A DNA stretch of 20,709 nucleotides from an uncultured Lachnospiraceae bacterium (GCA_946633495.1 CAMPAX010000014.1:1-20709), one strand, 5' to 3'; positions 1-7,370 are shown, counted from the first letter of the stretch. Notes: a model not told the origin generated them from the sequence alone. Program-made: numbers and translations.

Positions 1-8
1 GACGCTCT

Positions 9-587
9 TTACGACTGTTTCGGTTCCGTATCCAATACGATCCCGTCCACCAGGATCTCAACCACCTCTGCCAGCGCATCCTGGTAGCTGATGCCGTTTC
101 TCTGAAGGATGTCTCTCCTGAAGAACTGTTCCAGCGAGGACTCATACATCATCTTGAAGATCGGGATATTGATCTTTCGGATCACGCCCTCTGTCATACC
201 CTGTTCCAACATGGCGATGGTCGCTTCCCATCCTGTCTCCAGCCGCTCCTCCACAAGTGTATAGATCTCCGGATACTTGTCCCGAAGCTCATACACACCC
301 TGGAAATTGATATCCTTATATGCCTCCGGAAATACTGCCAGGATCTTCCGGATCTTGTCCACGGTTGAAAGATTCTCATCCCACAGTACATCCGCTTCGC
401 TCTCCTTGATGGTGGCAAAGACATGCTCTACCATCTCAACCAGAAGCTCATCTTTACCTTCCACCACCGTATAAATGGTCTTCTTGCTCATTCCCAGCTT
501 ATCCGCCAGATCATCCATGGTAAACTTGATCCCCTTCTCCTGGAAACAGGTGACGGCCCCCTCCATGATTCGGTCCCTCAGTTCCAT
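9..587 (-). CDS. TetR/AcrR-family transcriptional regulator
   Basis: 192 aa, a normal length for TetR repressors. Residues 5-50 form the DNA-binding head: a helix beginning RIMEGAVTCF, then the recognition HTH with DLADKLGMSKKTIYTVV, then a lysine-rich turn (EGKDELL). The rest is a helical ligand/dimer domain with no recognisable effector signature. The ATG at 587 has a GGGGG-type ribosome binding site about 7 nt upstream. The gene is the last minus-strand gene before the left edge, so any co-transcribed target lies outside the window. Family membership is clear from the N-terminus. The effector and the regulated genes cannot be deduced. Confidence 0.9.
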   Translation of the reverse strand: MELRDRIMEGAVTCFQEKGIKFTMDDLADKLGMSKKTIYTVVEGKDELLVEMVEHVFATIKESEADVLWDENLSTVDKIRKILAVFPEAYKDINFQGVYELRDKYPEIYTLVEERLETGWEATIAMLEQGMTEGVIRKINIPIFKMMYESSLEQFFRRDILQRNGISYQDALAEVVEILVDGIVLDTEPKQS

Positions 588-651
588 TTGCGCCCCCTTT
601 CTAAAGCACTGCAGCGCTTACGTGATGGTTTCCTTGATTCCCCCAGACCCC

Positions 652-680
652 GGAAACGATTTATTTATTTCCAGTTTCTA
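652..680. promoter_or_regulatory. possible TetR autoregulatory inverted repeat
   Basis: Upstream of the TetR gene the plus strand reads CCGGAAA, then 11 nt, then TTTCCAG. The arms are near-complementary (six of seven pairs are strict). TetR repressors commonly bind such repeats in their own promoters. No convincing -35/-10 pair was found around it, so this is only a candidate operator. Confidence 0.25.
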
Positions 681-699
681 TACCTTCATAGTAACAAAA

Positions 700-753
700 A
701 GAAACACAACGGGCAAGAAACGATGTGAACAAAAATCGTTTCTGCCCGTTGTG
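700..753 (-). terminator. intrinsic terminator of the SPFH gene
   Basis: Inverted repeat with arms at 705-724 and 735-753: 19 pairs, a single bulged A and a 10-nt loop. On the minus strand it is followed by TTTCTTTTTG. It lies 83 nt downstream of the stop codon of the SPFH gene and separates it from the TetR gene. Stem strength and the T-rich tail support factor-independent termination. Confidence 0.8.
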
Positions 754-835
754 CATTGTGCCGAATCCCTTTCTTTGGATCCGTTTTATTCCGTCAATTT
801 TCCCAAATACCGTCTGCCGACCACAGGCAATCCGC

Positions 836-1915
836 TTATTCTTCCGTGGTTGTTTCTGTTGTCGTTTCGGTCGTCTGCTGTGTGGATCTCTCTGTCGTCG
901 GAGCCTCCGTAGAAGGAGTCGAGGGCTTTGCAGCCGAATCCGTGTCGATCCCCAGCATGATCTGTGCAGCCTCGTCGCCTACGATGGTGGACGGCAGCTG
1001 ACCGTTCCAGTTCTCATAATATTTATTTCTGAGAACGTTGGAATCGATGGATTCCGACAGCTTCCGGTTTGCTTCCGCCTCAGCTTCCGCGGCAATCAGC
1101 TTTGCATTTGCTTCTGCCTGTGCCTGAGTCTTCCGAACCTCAGCGTCTGCGGATGCTTTCTCGATATTCTTCTTATTCTCGATCTGCTGCGTCTCGTAAT
1201 CGATCTGCGCCTGCTGCTTCTTTGCGATCTTCTCATCGTATTCCTGATCAAACTTCGCTTCGGAGATAACGACTTTGTTCACATAGACAACCTGCTGACC
1301 GTACTTTTCATCCAGAGACTTCTGAATATTATCCTTCGCAATGGGTTCCAGCACGCTTCGGTTTGTACAATCCACGGGAGACAGTGTCTTGGAAGAGGTC
1401 TTGATCGCGGACGCAACCAGCGACTCCTTTACGAGACCATCCTCGTAATTCGTTACATTTGCATAGATCCATGCCGATTTCTCCGGATTGATCTGATAGG
1501 TGACGGTAATGCCCTGGAACGTAACCTCATTCCGCTCACTGGTCTCTGAAACGATATCTCCGTCGAAACGGATATCCTGCTGCTTGTTGTTCACCATCAC
1601 GATCTGCTGGATCACCGGCAGATGGAAGTTGAAACCATGGGGCAGCGTAAACTGTTCAACCTGTCCGAAGGTCACACGCACACCGGTATATCCGGTGGGA
1701 ATGATAGTAAAGGACATGGAGAAAATGACACTCATTACACCCAGCACCGCCAATGTGATCACCGCCGGTTTCGGATTTGGTCCGCCAACCTCGATGACCT
1801 CTCCGTCTCCGTCCTTCTTTTTACTGACCGCATTTGATACCTTCGACCTTACGCCGATGACGATGGCTGCAATGATCAGAATCGCTCCAAGTCCCGCAAA
1901 GATAGTGTTTAACAT
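836..1915 (-). CDS. SPFH/prohibitin-domain membrane protein
   Basis: 359 aa from the ATG at 1915, chosen because AGGAGG sits 8 nt upstream; an ATG at 1981 would lack this site and start inside a palindrome. Residues 1-22 form one hydrophobic segment and a second lies near residues 50-70. The SPFH/Band 7 core follows (IPTGYTGVRVTFGQVEQ, then LPHGFNFHLPV). Next comes a charged Ala/Glu/Lys/Gln-rich coiled coil (EKASADAEVRKTQAQAEANA), and the tail is an unusual Thr/Glu-rich low-complexity stretch. SPFH proteins oligomerise at membranes and scaffold microdomains or proteases. No NfeD-type partner is adjacent, so the specific role is unknown. It is monocistronic as far as can be seen. Confidence 0.88.
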   Translation of the reverse strand: MLNTIFAGLGAILIIAAIVIGVRSKVSNAVSKKKDGDGEVIEVGGPNPKPAVITLAVLGVMSVIFSMSFTIIPTGYTGVRVTFGQVEQFTLPHGFNFHLPVIQQIVMVNNKQQDIRFDGDIVSETSERNEVTFQGITVTYQINPEKSAWIYANVTNYEDGLVKESLVASAIKTSSKTLSPVDCTNRSVLEPIAKDNIQKSLDEKYGQQVVYVNKVVISEAKFDQEYDEKIAKKQQAQIDYETQQIENKKNIEKASADAEVRKTQAQAEANAKLIAAEAEAEANRKLSESIDSNVLRNKYYENWNGQLPSTIVGDEAAQIMLGIDTDSAAKPSTPSTEAPTTERSTQQTTETTTETTTEE

Positions 1916-1971
1916 AGTAATCGCCTCCTGTTCCGATCCATACTTCGCACGTACGTGCTCCGTAAGGTTTC

Positions 1972-1993
1972 CATATCGCACGATTGCGATATG
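1972..1993. repeat. perfect 9-bp inverted repeat at the 5' end of the SPFH transcript
   Basis: CATATCGCA at 1972-1980 and TGCGATATG at 1985-1993 are exact reverse complements around a 4-nt loop. A second perfect palindrome, GCACGTACGTGC, lies at 1947-1958. Both are between the predicted extended -10 and the SPFH start codon. They could be operators or 5'-terminal mRNA hairpins. Confidence 0.7.
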
Positions 1994-1999
1994 AGCCCT

Positions 2000-2008
2000 A
2001 TTGTATCA
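2000..2008 (-). promoter_or_regulatory. candidate extended -10 promoter of the SPFH gene
   Basis: The minus strand reads TGATACAAT, an extended -10 (TGn plus TACAAT, five of six matches to TATAAT). No good -35 lies at 17 bp, which is tolerated by extended -10 promoters. The predicted start near 1993 would place the CATATCGCA hairpin at the very 5' end of the mRNA. Confidence 0.45.
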
Positions 2009-2087
2009 CAGCGGAGGCCCTCCTTCGTTGAAATTGTGTTATTATACGCGTCCTATCGTCCGAAAATCGCTACGATAGAATTGCTGC

Positions 2088-3080
2088 TTATCCGATATAA
2101 CTGCATGCCGCCAATGCTGCAACAGCGCCATCCGAGGCTGCCGTAGCCAGCTGCCTTACCTGCTTTGTCCGGCAGTCACCTGCCACAAAGATTCCCTTCG
2201 TCCCGGTCAGGCAATCCTCCCCGGCCATAACATAACCGGCGGTATCCAGTTCGGCTACATCCGCAAAATCCCGGTTCTCCGGCTCCTGTCCGATGGCGAT
2301 GAAAAGTCCCTCGATCTCCAGTGTCCGAACCTCCCCGGTTACCTTGTCCGTTACTTCGATGCCTGACAGACGATTTGTCTCATCCGAAGTAATAAGACTC
2401 GTCACGGTGGCATTCAGAACGAACTCCACATTTTCCTTCGCCCGAAGGGATTCCAGAGTCTGCGGTTCGCCCCGGAAGCCTTCACGTCTATGGACCACAT
2501 AGACCTTACTGCAGGCATTGGATAGAAACATCGCATCTTCCAGAGCGGTATTTCCGCCGCCATTTACCGCAACGGCCTTGCCCTTATAAAATGCACCGTC
2601 GCAGGTCGCACAGTAAGATACACCGAACCCTGTCAGCGCATCCTCGCGGTCGATCCCCAGCTTCCGGTTCTTTGCGCCCGTAGCTATGATCACCGCCGGA
2701 GCATCATAACTTGTCCCACCGGAGGTAACAACGCGCCACAGGTCTTTACCTGCCTTTCCGGAATCGGAGGTTCCCTCATTCCCGGTTCCCTCCGCATCGG
2801 AAAATGCAGAATCCGTATTTTCATCTACTTTTTGAATATGAACTGCCTTATCAAAGACAACTTCCGCTCCCAGTCCCGTCGCCTGCTCATAGAGAGCCAT
2901 GGCAAAGTCAAAACCGGATATGCTTTTGATCCCCGGATAGTTTTCCACCTCCGGTGTATTGACGATCTGTCCGCCAAATGTCATGGCCTCAAGAACCAGC
3001 GCCCGTTTTCCTGCACGCTGCACATAAATCGCCGCAGAAAGACCTGCCGGTCCCGCACCGATGATAATGACATCAGCCAT
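2088..3080 (-). CDS. trxB: thioredoxin reductase (NADPH)
   Basis: 330 aa flavoprotein that reduces thioredoxin with NADPH. The FAD-binding GAGPAG is at residues 8-13 and the redox-active CATC at 157-160. The NADPH site shows GGGNTALEDA and VVHRREGFRGEP; the HRR motif is typical of NADPH use. A second FAD motif, GIFVAGDCRTK, is near the C-terminus. AGGAGG lies 4 nt before the ATG. It follows trxA by 46 nt, so the pair is almost certainly co-transcribed. Oddity: residues about 88-112 are an acidic Ser/Gly/Asp-rich insertion within the FAD domain just before the NADPH domain, making the protein slightly longer than the usual 305-320 aa. All catalytic residues remain. Confidence 0.95.
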   Translation of the reverse strand: MADVIIIGAGPAGLSAAIYVQRAGKRALVLEAMTFGGQIVNTPEVENYPGIKSISGFDFAMALYEQATGLGAEVVFDKAVHIQKVDENTDSAFSDAEGTGNEGTSDSGKAGKDLWRVVTSGGTSYDAPAVIIATGAKNRKLGIDREDALTGFGVSYCATCDGAFYKGKAVAVNGGGNTALEDAMFLSNACSKVYVVHRREGFRGEPQTLESLRAKENVEFVLNATVTSLITSDETNRLSGIEVTDKVTGEVRTLEIEGLFIAIGQEPENRDFADVAELDTAGYVMAGEDCLTGTKGIFVAGDCRTKQVRQLATAASDGAVAALAACSYIG

Positions 3081-3126
3081 AAAACCTCCTATATATCTAA
3101 CGCTTCGCGCTTTCCGTACTTCGCGA

Positions 3127-3435
3127 TCACTTCAGGAACTCAGCCAGCGCCTGTTTCGGCTTAAAGCCCACGGAACGCTTCACTTCCTGCCCATTCTCGA
3201 AAAGAACCAGACAGGGGATCGAGCTGATCCCGTACTTTACTGCCGCTCTTTCGGCTGCATCCACATCGATTCCCACAAATTTCACATCCGCAACCTCTGC
3301 GGAAAGCTGCTCTACCACCGGAGAAAGCATCTTGCAGGGTCCGCACCATGTTGCCCAGAAATCCACAAGCACTTTGCCTTTTGCCTTTTCTACTTCTTCT
3401 TCAAACTGATCTTCTTTGATCTGTAATACTGCCAT
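3127..3435 (-). CDS. trxA: thioredoxin
   Basis: 102 aa, the standard length for a single-domain thioredoxin. The active site is WCGPC, with cysteines at 31 and 34, preceded by VDFWATW. The conserved cis-proline occurs in the segment SSIPCLVLF. There is one extra cysteine directly after that proline. It is a cytoplasmic protein disulfide reductant recycled by the TrxB encoded immediately downstream. The ribosome binding site is AAGGAGG about 8 nt upstream of the ATG. The gene has an unusually long leader, described separately. Confidence 0.96.
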   Translation of the reverse strand: MAVLQIKEDQFEEEVEKAKGKVLVDFWATWCGPCKMLSPVVEQLSAEVADVKFVGIDVDAAERAAVKYGISSIPCLVLFENGQEVKRSVGFKPKQALAEFLK

Positions 3436-3648
3436 ATCGGTTTCCTCCTTATAAATATCTTATATCATTGTCTTCGGTTTCAACCGACGATGTTCTTACC
3501 CCATAGGACGACTGTTGCCTGAAACCGACCTTCGTATCTATATCGATGCAGCGCCTGCTTTTGAAACCCGACGGCGCCGCATCCATGCTTCGCATACGAT
3601 CTGCTGTTACAAAATGGTCTCCTCGGAGAAAGGTTCGCCTTGTTTCAT
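3436..3648 (-). promoter_or_regulatory. long structured leader of trxA-trxB
   Basis: About 205 nt lie between the predicted transcription start (near 3642) and the trxA ATG. The leader contains a perfect 9-bp inverted repeat (plus-strand TCGGTTTCA and TGAAACCGA, about 38 nt apart) just upstream of the ribosome binding site, plus other GC-rich complementary patches. An open frame runs through it and stops in the TAA immediately before the GGAGG of trxA, but it has no ribosome binding site of its own. I recognise no known riboswitch class. The region between this leader and 3827 holds the promoter and a terminator. Confidence 0.45.
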
Positions 3649-3677
3649 ATTTTATCATGCCATGAAAATCACCGCAA
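3649..3677 (-). promoter_or_regulatory. predicted sigma-A promoter of trxA-trxB
   Basis: On the minus strand, TTGCGG at 3672-3677 and TAAAAT at 3649-3654 are separated by exactly 17 bp. The -10 matches five of six consensus bases and the -35 matches only TTG. It is the best promoter in the 392-bp gap upstream of trxA. Confidence 0.5.
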
Positions 3678-3727
3678 CAAAAAAGAAATGCGCATCACCG
3701 ACGCAGAAGACCGGTGCTGCCATGCAC

Positions 3728-3753
3728 AAAAAAATGCCCGGCTGTAACGCCGG
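3728..3753 (-). terminator. intrinsic terminator of the small membrane protein gene
   Basis: The hairpin has arms CCGGC (3738-3742) and GCCGG (3749-3753) with a 6-nt loop. On the minus strand it is followed, after GCA, by seven consecutive T. It lies about 75 nt past the stop codon of the gene at 3828-4265. The stem is short but GC-only and the T-run is good. Confidence 0.65.
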
Positions 3754-3827
3754 ACAGGAAAACCTTTTGTTTTTCAATTGTCTGCTTCATGGGCCGCACA
3801 CCGGTCCCCGCGTCTACTGTTTCGGAA

Positions 3828-4265
3828 TTATCTGGTGCCGTTCACTACTTTCGAGATTCTGTCAGTCTGCTCCTTCAGATCATCATAGAACTGCTGATCT
3901 GACACACCTTCCGGCTTTGCATCCATTGCTTTGGTAAGCAAACCGATGACTCCCATGGACTTCAGCCCGTCTGCACCTGCAACAATATATTCGGCGTTTC
4001 CGTCTTTTACAGCGGCATCCTTCACCTTGTCAGCCAGACCGATCATTCCGACCTGACCGAGGAATACGATCACGATACCAATGATGCCGCAGATCATTCC
4101 GCCCCGCTTTCTCTTCTCAGCCTCGCCAAGACTCTTGTTCTTCTTAATCTGGAAGAAGATCGCAAGACCTCCGAGAACTGCCACAATACCTACGCCGAGC
4201 CAGCCTGCCACGATCGCACCCATCGTGCCCAAAATAAGTGCGATAATACCTAATGCCAATGCCAT
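3828..4265 (-). CDS. small membrane protein of unknown function
   Basis: 145 aa from the ATG at 4265, preferred because AGGAG lies about 8 nt upstream; an in-frame ATG at 4343 would add 26 polar residues and has no such site. The first 38 residues are Gly/Ala/Ile/Leu-rich and probably form a tight membrane hairpin. After a basic segment (KKNKSLGEAEKRKRGG) a further membrane helix spans about residues 57-79. The C-terminal 65 residues are soluble and helical, with Asp/Lys-rich stretches. The layout resembles small DUF4190-like membrane proteins, but I cannot assign a family with confidence. It is flanked by its own promoter region and terminator, so it is likely monocistronic. Confidence 0.75.
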   Translation of the reverse strand: MALALGIIALILGTMGAIVAGWLGVGIVAVLGGLAIFFQIKKNKSLGEAEKRKRGGMICGIIGIVIVFLGQVGMIGLADKVKDAAVKDGNAEYIVAGADGLKSMGVIGLLTKAMDAKPEGVSDQQFYDDLKEQTDRISKVVNGTR

Positions 4266-4358
4266 AACTCTACTCTCCTTTTCAATCATTTTTTCCTTTA
4301 CTCTGTAACCGGGGACTTCCGTTCCCCTGTTCCATGTATGCATAATAACATGGGAAGC

Positions 4359-4375
4359 TTTACAACTTCTTTACA
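4359..4375. promoter_or_regulatory. direct repeat TTTACA-N5-TTTACA (PhoP-box-like)
   Basis: TTTACA occurs at 4359-4364 and 4370-4375, an 11-bp period (one helical turn) typical of sites for OmpR/PhoB-type response regulators. Longer 13-bp repeats (TTAYAACTTCTTT) overlap it with an 18-bp period. It sits just downstream of the predicted -10 of the small membrane protein gene, where a bound protein would repress. Confidence 0.35.
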
Positions 4376-4376
4376 G

Positions 4377-4405
4377 ATTATAACTTCTTTTCAAAAAAAC
4401 ATCCA
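4377..4405 (-). promoter_or_regulatory. candidate promoter of the small membrane protein gene
   Basis: A perfect TATAAT on the minus strand at 4377-4382 lies about 110 nt upstream of the start codon. The sequence 17 bp further up (TGGATG) is a poor -35, but the spacer carries a T-tract. Called mainly on the -10 and its position. Confidence 0.4.
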
Positions 4406-4416
4406 TGAGAAAAATT

Positions 4417-4449
4417 AAAAAAAAGAGTCGATGATCCGGACATCCCCGG
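4417..4449 (-). terminator. weak terminator candidate at the end of the amino acid transporter operon
   Basis: Just past the ATPase stop codon the minus strand has a short hairpin (CCGG at 4446-4449 with CCGG at 4436-4439, or alternatively GATG with CATC), then eight consecutive T at 4417-4424. The stem is short and separated from the T-run, so efficiency is doubtful. Confidence 0.35.
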
Positions 4450-4451
4450 CA

Positions 4452-5225
4452 CTATGAAACCGTCTTCCGCCGTACTTTTTCGAAAGAAAATGTATCAAGA
4501 AATTTTTTTGCCCGCTCGGTTTTCGGATTGGTGAAGAAACCGCTTCCCGTATCCTCTTCCACGATCCCACCCTGATCCAAAAAGATTACCCGGTCCGCAA
4601 TAGCCTCAGCAAATGCCATCTCATGGGTTACAATCACCATGGTCCTGCCCTGTTCCGCGAGGCGGAGTAGAACGTCCAGAACCTCCCGGATCATCTCGGG
4701 ATCCAGTGCCGCCGTCACCTCATCAAAGAGCAGCACCTCCGGCTGCATCGCCAACGCACGGACGATCGCCACCCGCTGTCTCTGACCGCCCGATAGTTCC
4801 CGGGGGAAGGAGGCCGCTTTCTCCGAAAGCCCTACGCGGTCCAAAAGTTCCAGAGCTTCCTTCTCCACGGAACGCCTGTCCCTTCCCTGCACCTTTACCG
4901 GAGCCAGCGTGATATTGTCCAGCACACGTTTATGGGGAAAGAGTTCATAACTCTGAAAAACCATGCCAACCTTCTGTCTCACCTTTACCAGAGACTTCTC
5001 GGACCGGCCATCACCATTTACAACCTCACCAAGGTATGTGATCCTTCCTGCCTGGATCTGTTCCAGACCGTTCATGGTTCGGAGCAGCGTACTTTTCCCG
5101 CAGCCCGACGGGCCAAGGATCACCAGCACCTCCCCCTCGCGGACAGACAAAGAGACATCCGAAAGCACCGTGTTGTCCCCGTATTTTTTTGTTATATTTT
5201 CCACCCGGATCAGTTCTTCACTCAT
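4452..5225 (-). CDS. polar amino acid ABC transporter ATP-binding protein
   Basis: 257 aa from the ATG at 5225, 2 nt after the stop of the upstream permease; a TTG at 5231 is the alternative. Walker A GPSGCGKST is at residues 38-46, the Q-loop Gln at 91, LSGGQ at 144-148, Walker B LLFDE at 165-169 and the switch His at 201. Adjacent to Walker B the protein has DEVTAALDPE instead of the usual DEPTSALDPE. It is a cytoplasmic energising subunit of the GlnQ/HisP class. With the two permeases upstream it forms the second transporter of the operon, whose likely substrate (cysteine/cystine) is inferred from the binding protein at the operon start, not from this gene. Confidence 0.92.
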   Translation of the reverse strand: MSEELIRVENITKKYGDNTVLSDVSLSVREGEVLVILGPSGCGKSTLLRTMNGLEQIQAGRITYLGEVVNGDGRSEKSLVKVRQKVGMVFQSYELFPHKRVLDNITLAPVKVQGRDRRSVEKEALELLDRVGLSEKAASFPRELSGGQRQRVAIVRALAMQPEVLLFDEVTAALDPEMIREVLDVLLRLAEQGRTMVIVTHEMAFAEAIADRVIFLDQGGIVEEDTGSGFFTNPKTERAKKFLDTFSFEKVRRKTVS

Positions 5226-5227
5226 GT

Positions 5228-5920
5228 TCAACTCACTTTCCGGTCAAAGGACCATCTTTTTTCCAGCTGTTTCGCCGCCAGGCTGATGGGCCAGCACGCC
5301 AGGAAATACAGAAGAAAGATCAACGCATATACCCCGAAGGCAGCCTGAGGTGAAGAAGTACGGTTGGCTTCTATGATCTGCTGCCCGGTCTTTAAGACCT
5401 CCACCACACCGATCAGCATCACCAGGCTGGTGGTCTTGATCATACGGGTAATGAGATTGATGGACTGCGGGATCAGCCTCCGGATGGTCTGAGGGACAAT
5501 TACGGAAATGTTCGTCTGCCAGGGTGTGAGTCCCAGCGCCGCCGCACTTTCATACTGGTGTTTCGGGATGGCGATCAGCGCCCCCCTGGTAAGGTCCGAC
5601 ATTTCCGCAGTGCCCCAGAATGTAAATACGATGATGGCGGAAAGCTCCGCATCCAGATTCCACCCAAACACCCGGGTCGCTCCGAAGAAAACAAGAAACA
5701 GCAGTACCATCTGCGGCATGATCCGGACAAATTCAAGGTACAGCCGTGTTATGATCCGGATCGCCCGGTTCTTCTTCGTCATCAGGATTCCTACCAGAAC
5801 CCCAAGGGGAAGGCTGATGGCTACTGCGATCAGGCTGATGCGGAGCGCTACCCAAAGCCCTTCCAAAAGACGTGTGAAGTTTATTCCTTTGAAAAGTACA
5901 TCAAATCCGAGTGCACTCAT
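5228..5920 (-). CDS. polar amino acid ABC transporter permease (second)
   Basis: 230 aa with about five hydrophobic segments and the cytoplasmic EAA coupling loop (ESAAALGLTPWQ followed by IVPQTIRR), which docks on the ATPase. HisM/GlnP type of the PAAT family. The start at 5920 has GGAGG about 10 nt upstream and overlaps the end of the preceding permease by 20 nt, so translation is probably coupled. It is most likely one half of a heterodimeric channel with the 5901-6605 product. Specificity cannot be read from the permease itself. Confidence 0.9.
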   Translation of the reverse strand: MSALGFDVLFKGINFTRLLEGLWVALRISLIAVAISLPLGVLVGILMTKKNRAIRIITRLYLEFVRIMPQMVLLFLVFFGATRVFGWNLDAELSAIIVFTFWGTAEMSDLTRGALIAIPKHQYESAAALGLTPWQTNISVIVPQTIRRLIPQSINLITRMIKTTSLVMLIGVVEVLKTGQQIIEANRTSSPQAAFGVYALIFLLYFLACWPISLAAKQLEKRWSFDRKVS

Positions 5921-6605
5921 ACCAGCTTTTCCTCCCTTTTTCTCTTCGAAGAACTCCCGCCCCCGGATTCAGCTTTCGCTCCAGCCAGCTTCCCAGAAGG
6001 GACACCGGGAGAAGGATCAGAAGATAGAAAATGACAAGAAGCAGAAGACACTCTTCTGTCTTGTAATACAGTCCGATCAGATCCTTTGCAGTGAACATGA
6101 GATCCATCAGGCTGATGGCTGAGAACACACTGGTCTCCTTCAACAGGAAGATCACATTTGCCGTAAATGACGGAATGCTGACCGACACCGCCTGCGGCAG
6201 GATCACGTGCCGCATGGCAAGACGCCTTGTCATCCCCAGAGCAAGCGCACTTTCCAGCTGGGAGTTCTCAACTGTGGTAAAGCCGCTGCGGAAGGTCTCT
6301 GCCATGTATGCCCCTCCTAAAAGAGCAAGTCCCAGAATCCCGCAGAACTCCGCGGAAATGGCGATCCCCAGCTTCGGAAGCCCGAAATACAGGAAAAAAA
6401 GCTGCACCAGAAGCGGCGTATTTCGAAAAAGCTCGATATATGCGCCTGCGATCCTGTGCAGCACCGGTGTCCTGTAATATCGGATCAGTGCGGTGACCAG
6501 GCCGATCACAATGGACAGCAGGATCCCGCACCATCCGATCCGGAGGGTTAATCCGAGTGCATCTATGTACATGGGCAGGTAATCATTAATCACTTCCCAG
6601 CTCAT
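5901..6605 (-). CDS. polar amino acid ABC transporter permease (first)
   Basis: 234 aa from the ATG at 6605, which has AGAGAGG about 10 nt upstream. The in-frame ATG at 6662 would add 19 polar residues encoded in an intercistronic region. The N-terminal helix pairs resemble GlnP/HisQ (ALGLTLRIGWCGILLS, then ELFRNTPLLVQLFFLYFGLP, a family hallmark). The EAA loop is ESALALGMTRRLAMRHVILP. It is the first gene of the second transporter in the operon and is separated from metI by a 99-nt spacer with a perfect hairpin. Confidence 0.9.
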   Translation of the reverse strand: MSWEVINDYLPMYIDALGLTLRIGWCGILLSIVIGLVTALIRYYRTPVLHRIAGAYIELFRNTPLLVQLFFLYFGLPKLGIAISAEFCGILGLALLGGAYMAETFRSGFTTVENSQLESALALGMTRRLAMRHVILPQAVSVSIPSFTANVIFLLKETSVFSAISLMDLMFTAKDLIGLYYKTEECLLLLVIFYLLILLPVSLLGSWLERKLNPGAGVLRREKGRKSWYECTRI

Positions 6606-6674
6606 ATCGTTTGTTACCTCTCTGTTTGATGATGATAGGGTCAAATGGTTCCAGCTCCCCATCCGGATACATCC

Positions 6675-6706
6675 GACGTCTGCCTCATGCCAAAGAGGCA
6701 GACGTC
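6675..6706 (-). repeat. perfect 12-bp intercistronic hairpin between the two transporters
   Basis: GACGTCTGCCTC (6675-6686) and GAGGCAGACGTC (6695-6706) are exact complements around an 8-nt loop. The 5' arm on the minus strand overlaps the metI stop codon. No T-run follows, so this is not a standard terminator. Position suggests an mRNA stability or processing element that separates expression of the two transporters. Confidence 0.8.
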
Positions 6707-7370
6707 AGGCCACCCGCCTTCGGTCGATCCTCCGGGAAAGAACCATCCCGATCCACTGAAGAAGCTGCATCAGTAAGACCAGAACCGCCACGGTGATCAG
6801 CATGACCTCCGTTTCATACCGGTAATATCCATACCGGATTGCGATATCCCCAAGTCCGCCGCCACCGACGATCCCTGCCATGGCCGAGTATCCCAGGATG
6901 GTACCCAGGGCGATGGTAACGCCCACCAAAAGGGAAGTCCGTGCCTCTGCAATAAGCACGTTCCGAATAATGGTCATTTTTCCGGCCCCCAGACTGATGG
7001 CCGCTTCGATCACGCCCCGATCCACTTCCTTCAGAGAATTTTCCACCATCCGCGCGATCAGCGGTGCCGCGGCAACCGTCAGCGGAACGATAGTCGCCGT
7101 CGTCCCGTAGCTTTTGCCCACCACCAGCTTCGTCAGCGGCTGGATGAGAATGAGAAGGATCAGAAAGGGAACGCTTCTCGTCACATTCATGATCAGATCC
7201 AGGGTCCGGTACAAAAACTTATTCGGAGCGATCCCGTCCTTGGACGAGATCGTCAGCAGAACTCCCAGCGGAAGTCCGATCACATATCCGATCAAAGTGG
7301 AGAGGAGAACCATTTGCAGGGTTTCCCAGGTGCCTGCCCCGAGGACTGGCAGTATTTCAGACAGCTGCAT
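6705..7370 (-). CDS. metI: methionine ABC transporter permease MetI
   Basis: 221 aa, close to the E. coli MetI length. The ATG at 7370 has AGGAGG 7 nt upstream and overlaps the end of metN by 14 nt; a longer in-frame start at 7412 would add an Arg/Lys-rich peptide lying inside metN. About five membrane helices. Family hallmarks include NVTRSVPFLILLILIQPLT, IVPLTVAAAPLIARMVENSL and LGYSAMAGIVGGGGLGDIA, all strongly MetI-like. It works as a homodimer with MetN and receives substrate from the MetQ-type half of the lipoprotein encoded upstream. Confidence 0.94.
   Translation of the reverse strand: MQLSEILPVLGAGTWETLQMVLLSTLIGYVIGLPLGVLLTISSKDGIAPNKFLYRTLDLIMNVTRSVPFLILLILIQPLTKLVVGKSYGTTATIVPLTVAAAPLIARMVENSLKEVDRGVIEAAISLGAGKMTIIRNVLIAEARTSLLVGVTIALGTILGYSAMAGIVGGGGLGDIAIRYGYYRYETEVMLITVAVLVLLMQLLQWIGMVLSRRIDRRRVA

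Noticed and set aside
725..1549. 274-codon plus-strand frame antisense to the SPFH gene
   Set aside because: Shadow of a well-supported gene on the opposite strand, rich in Cys/Arg/Leu as expected for antisense frames.
3449..3658. 69-codon frame upstream of trxA
   Set aside because: No ribosome binding site, the start lies upstream of the predicted transcription start, and the composition is unlike a protein. Its end at the trxA ribosome binding site is noted under the leader finding.
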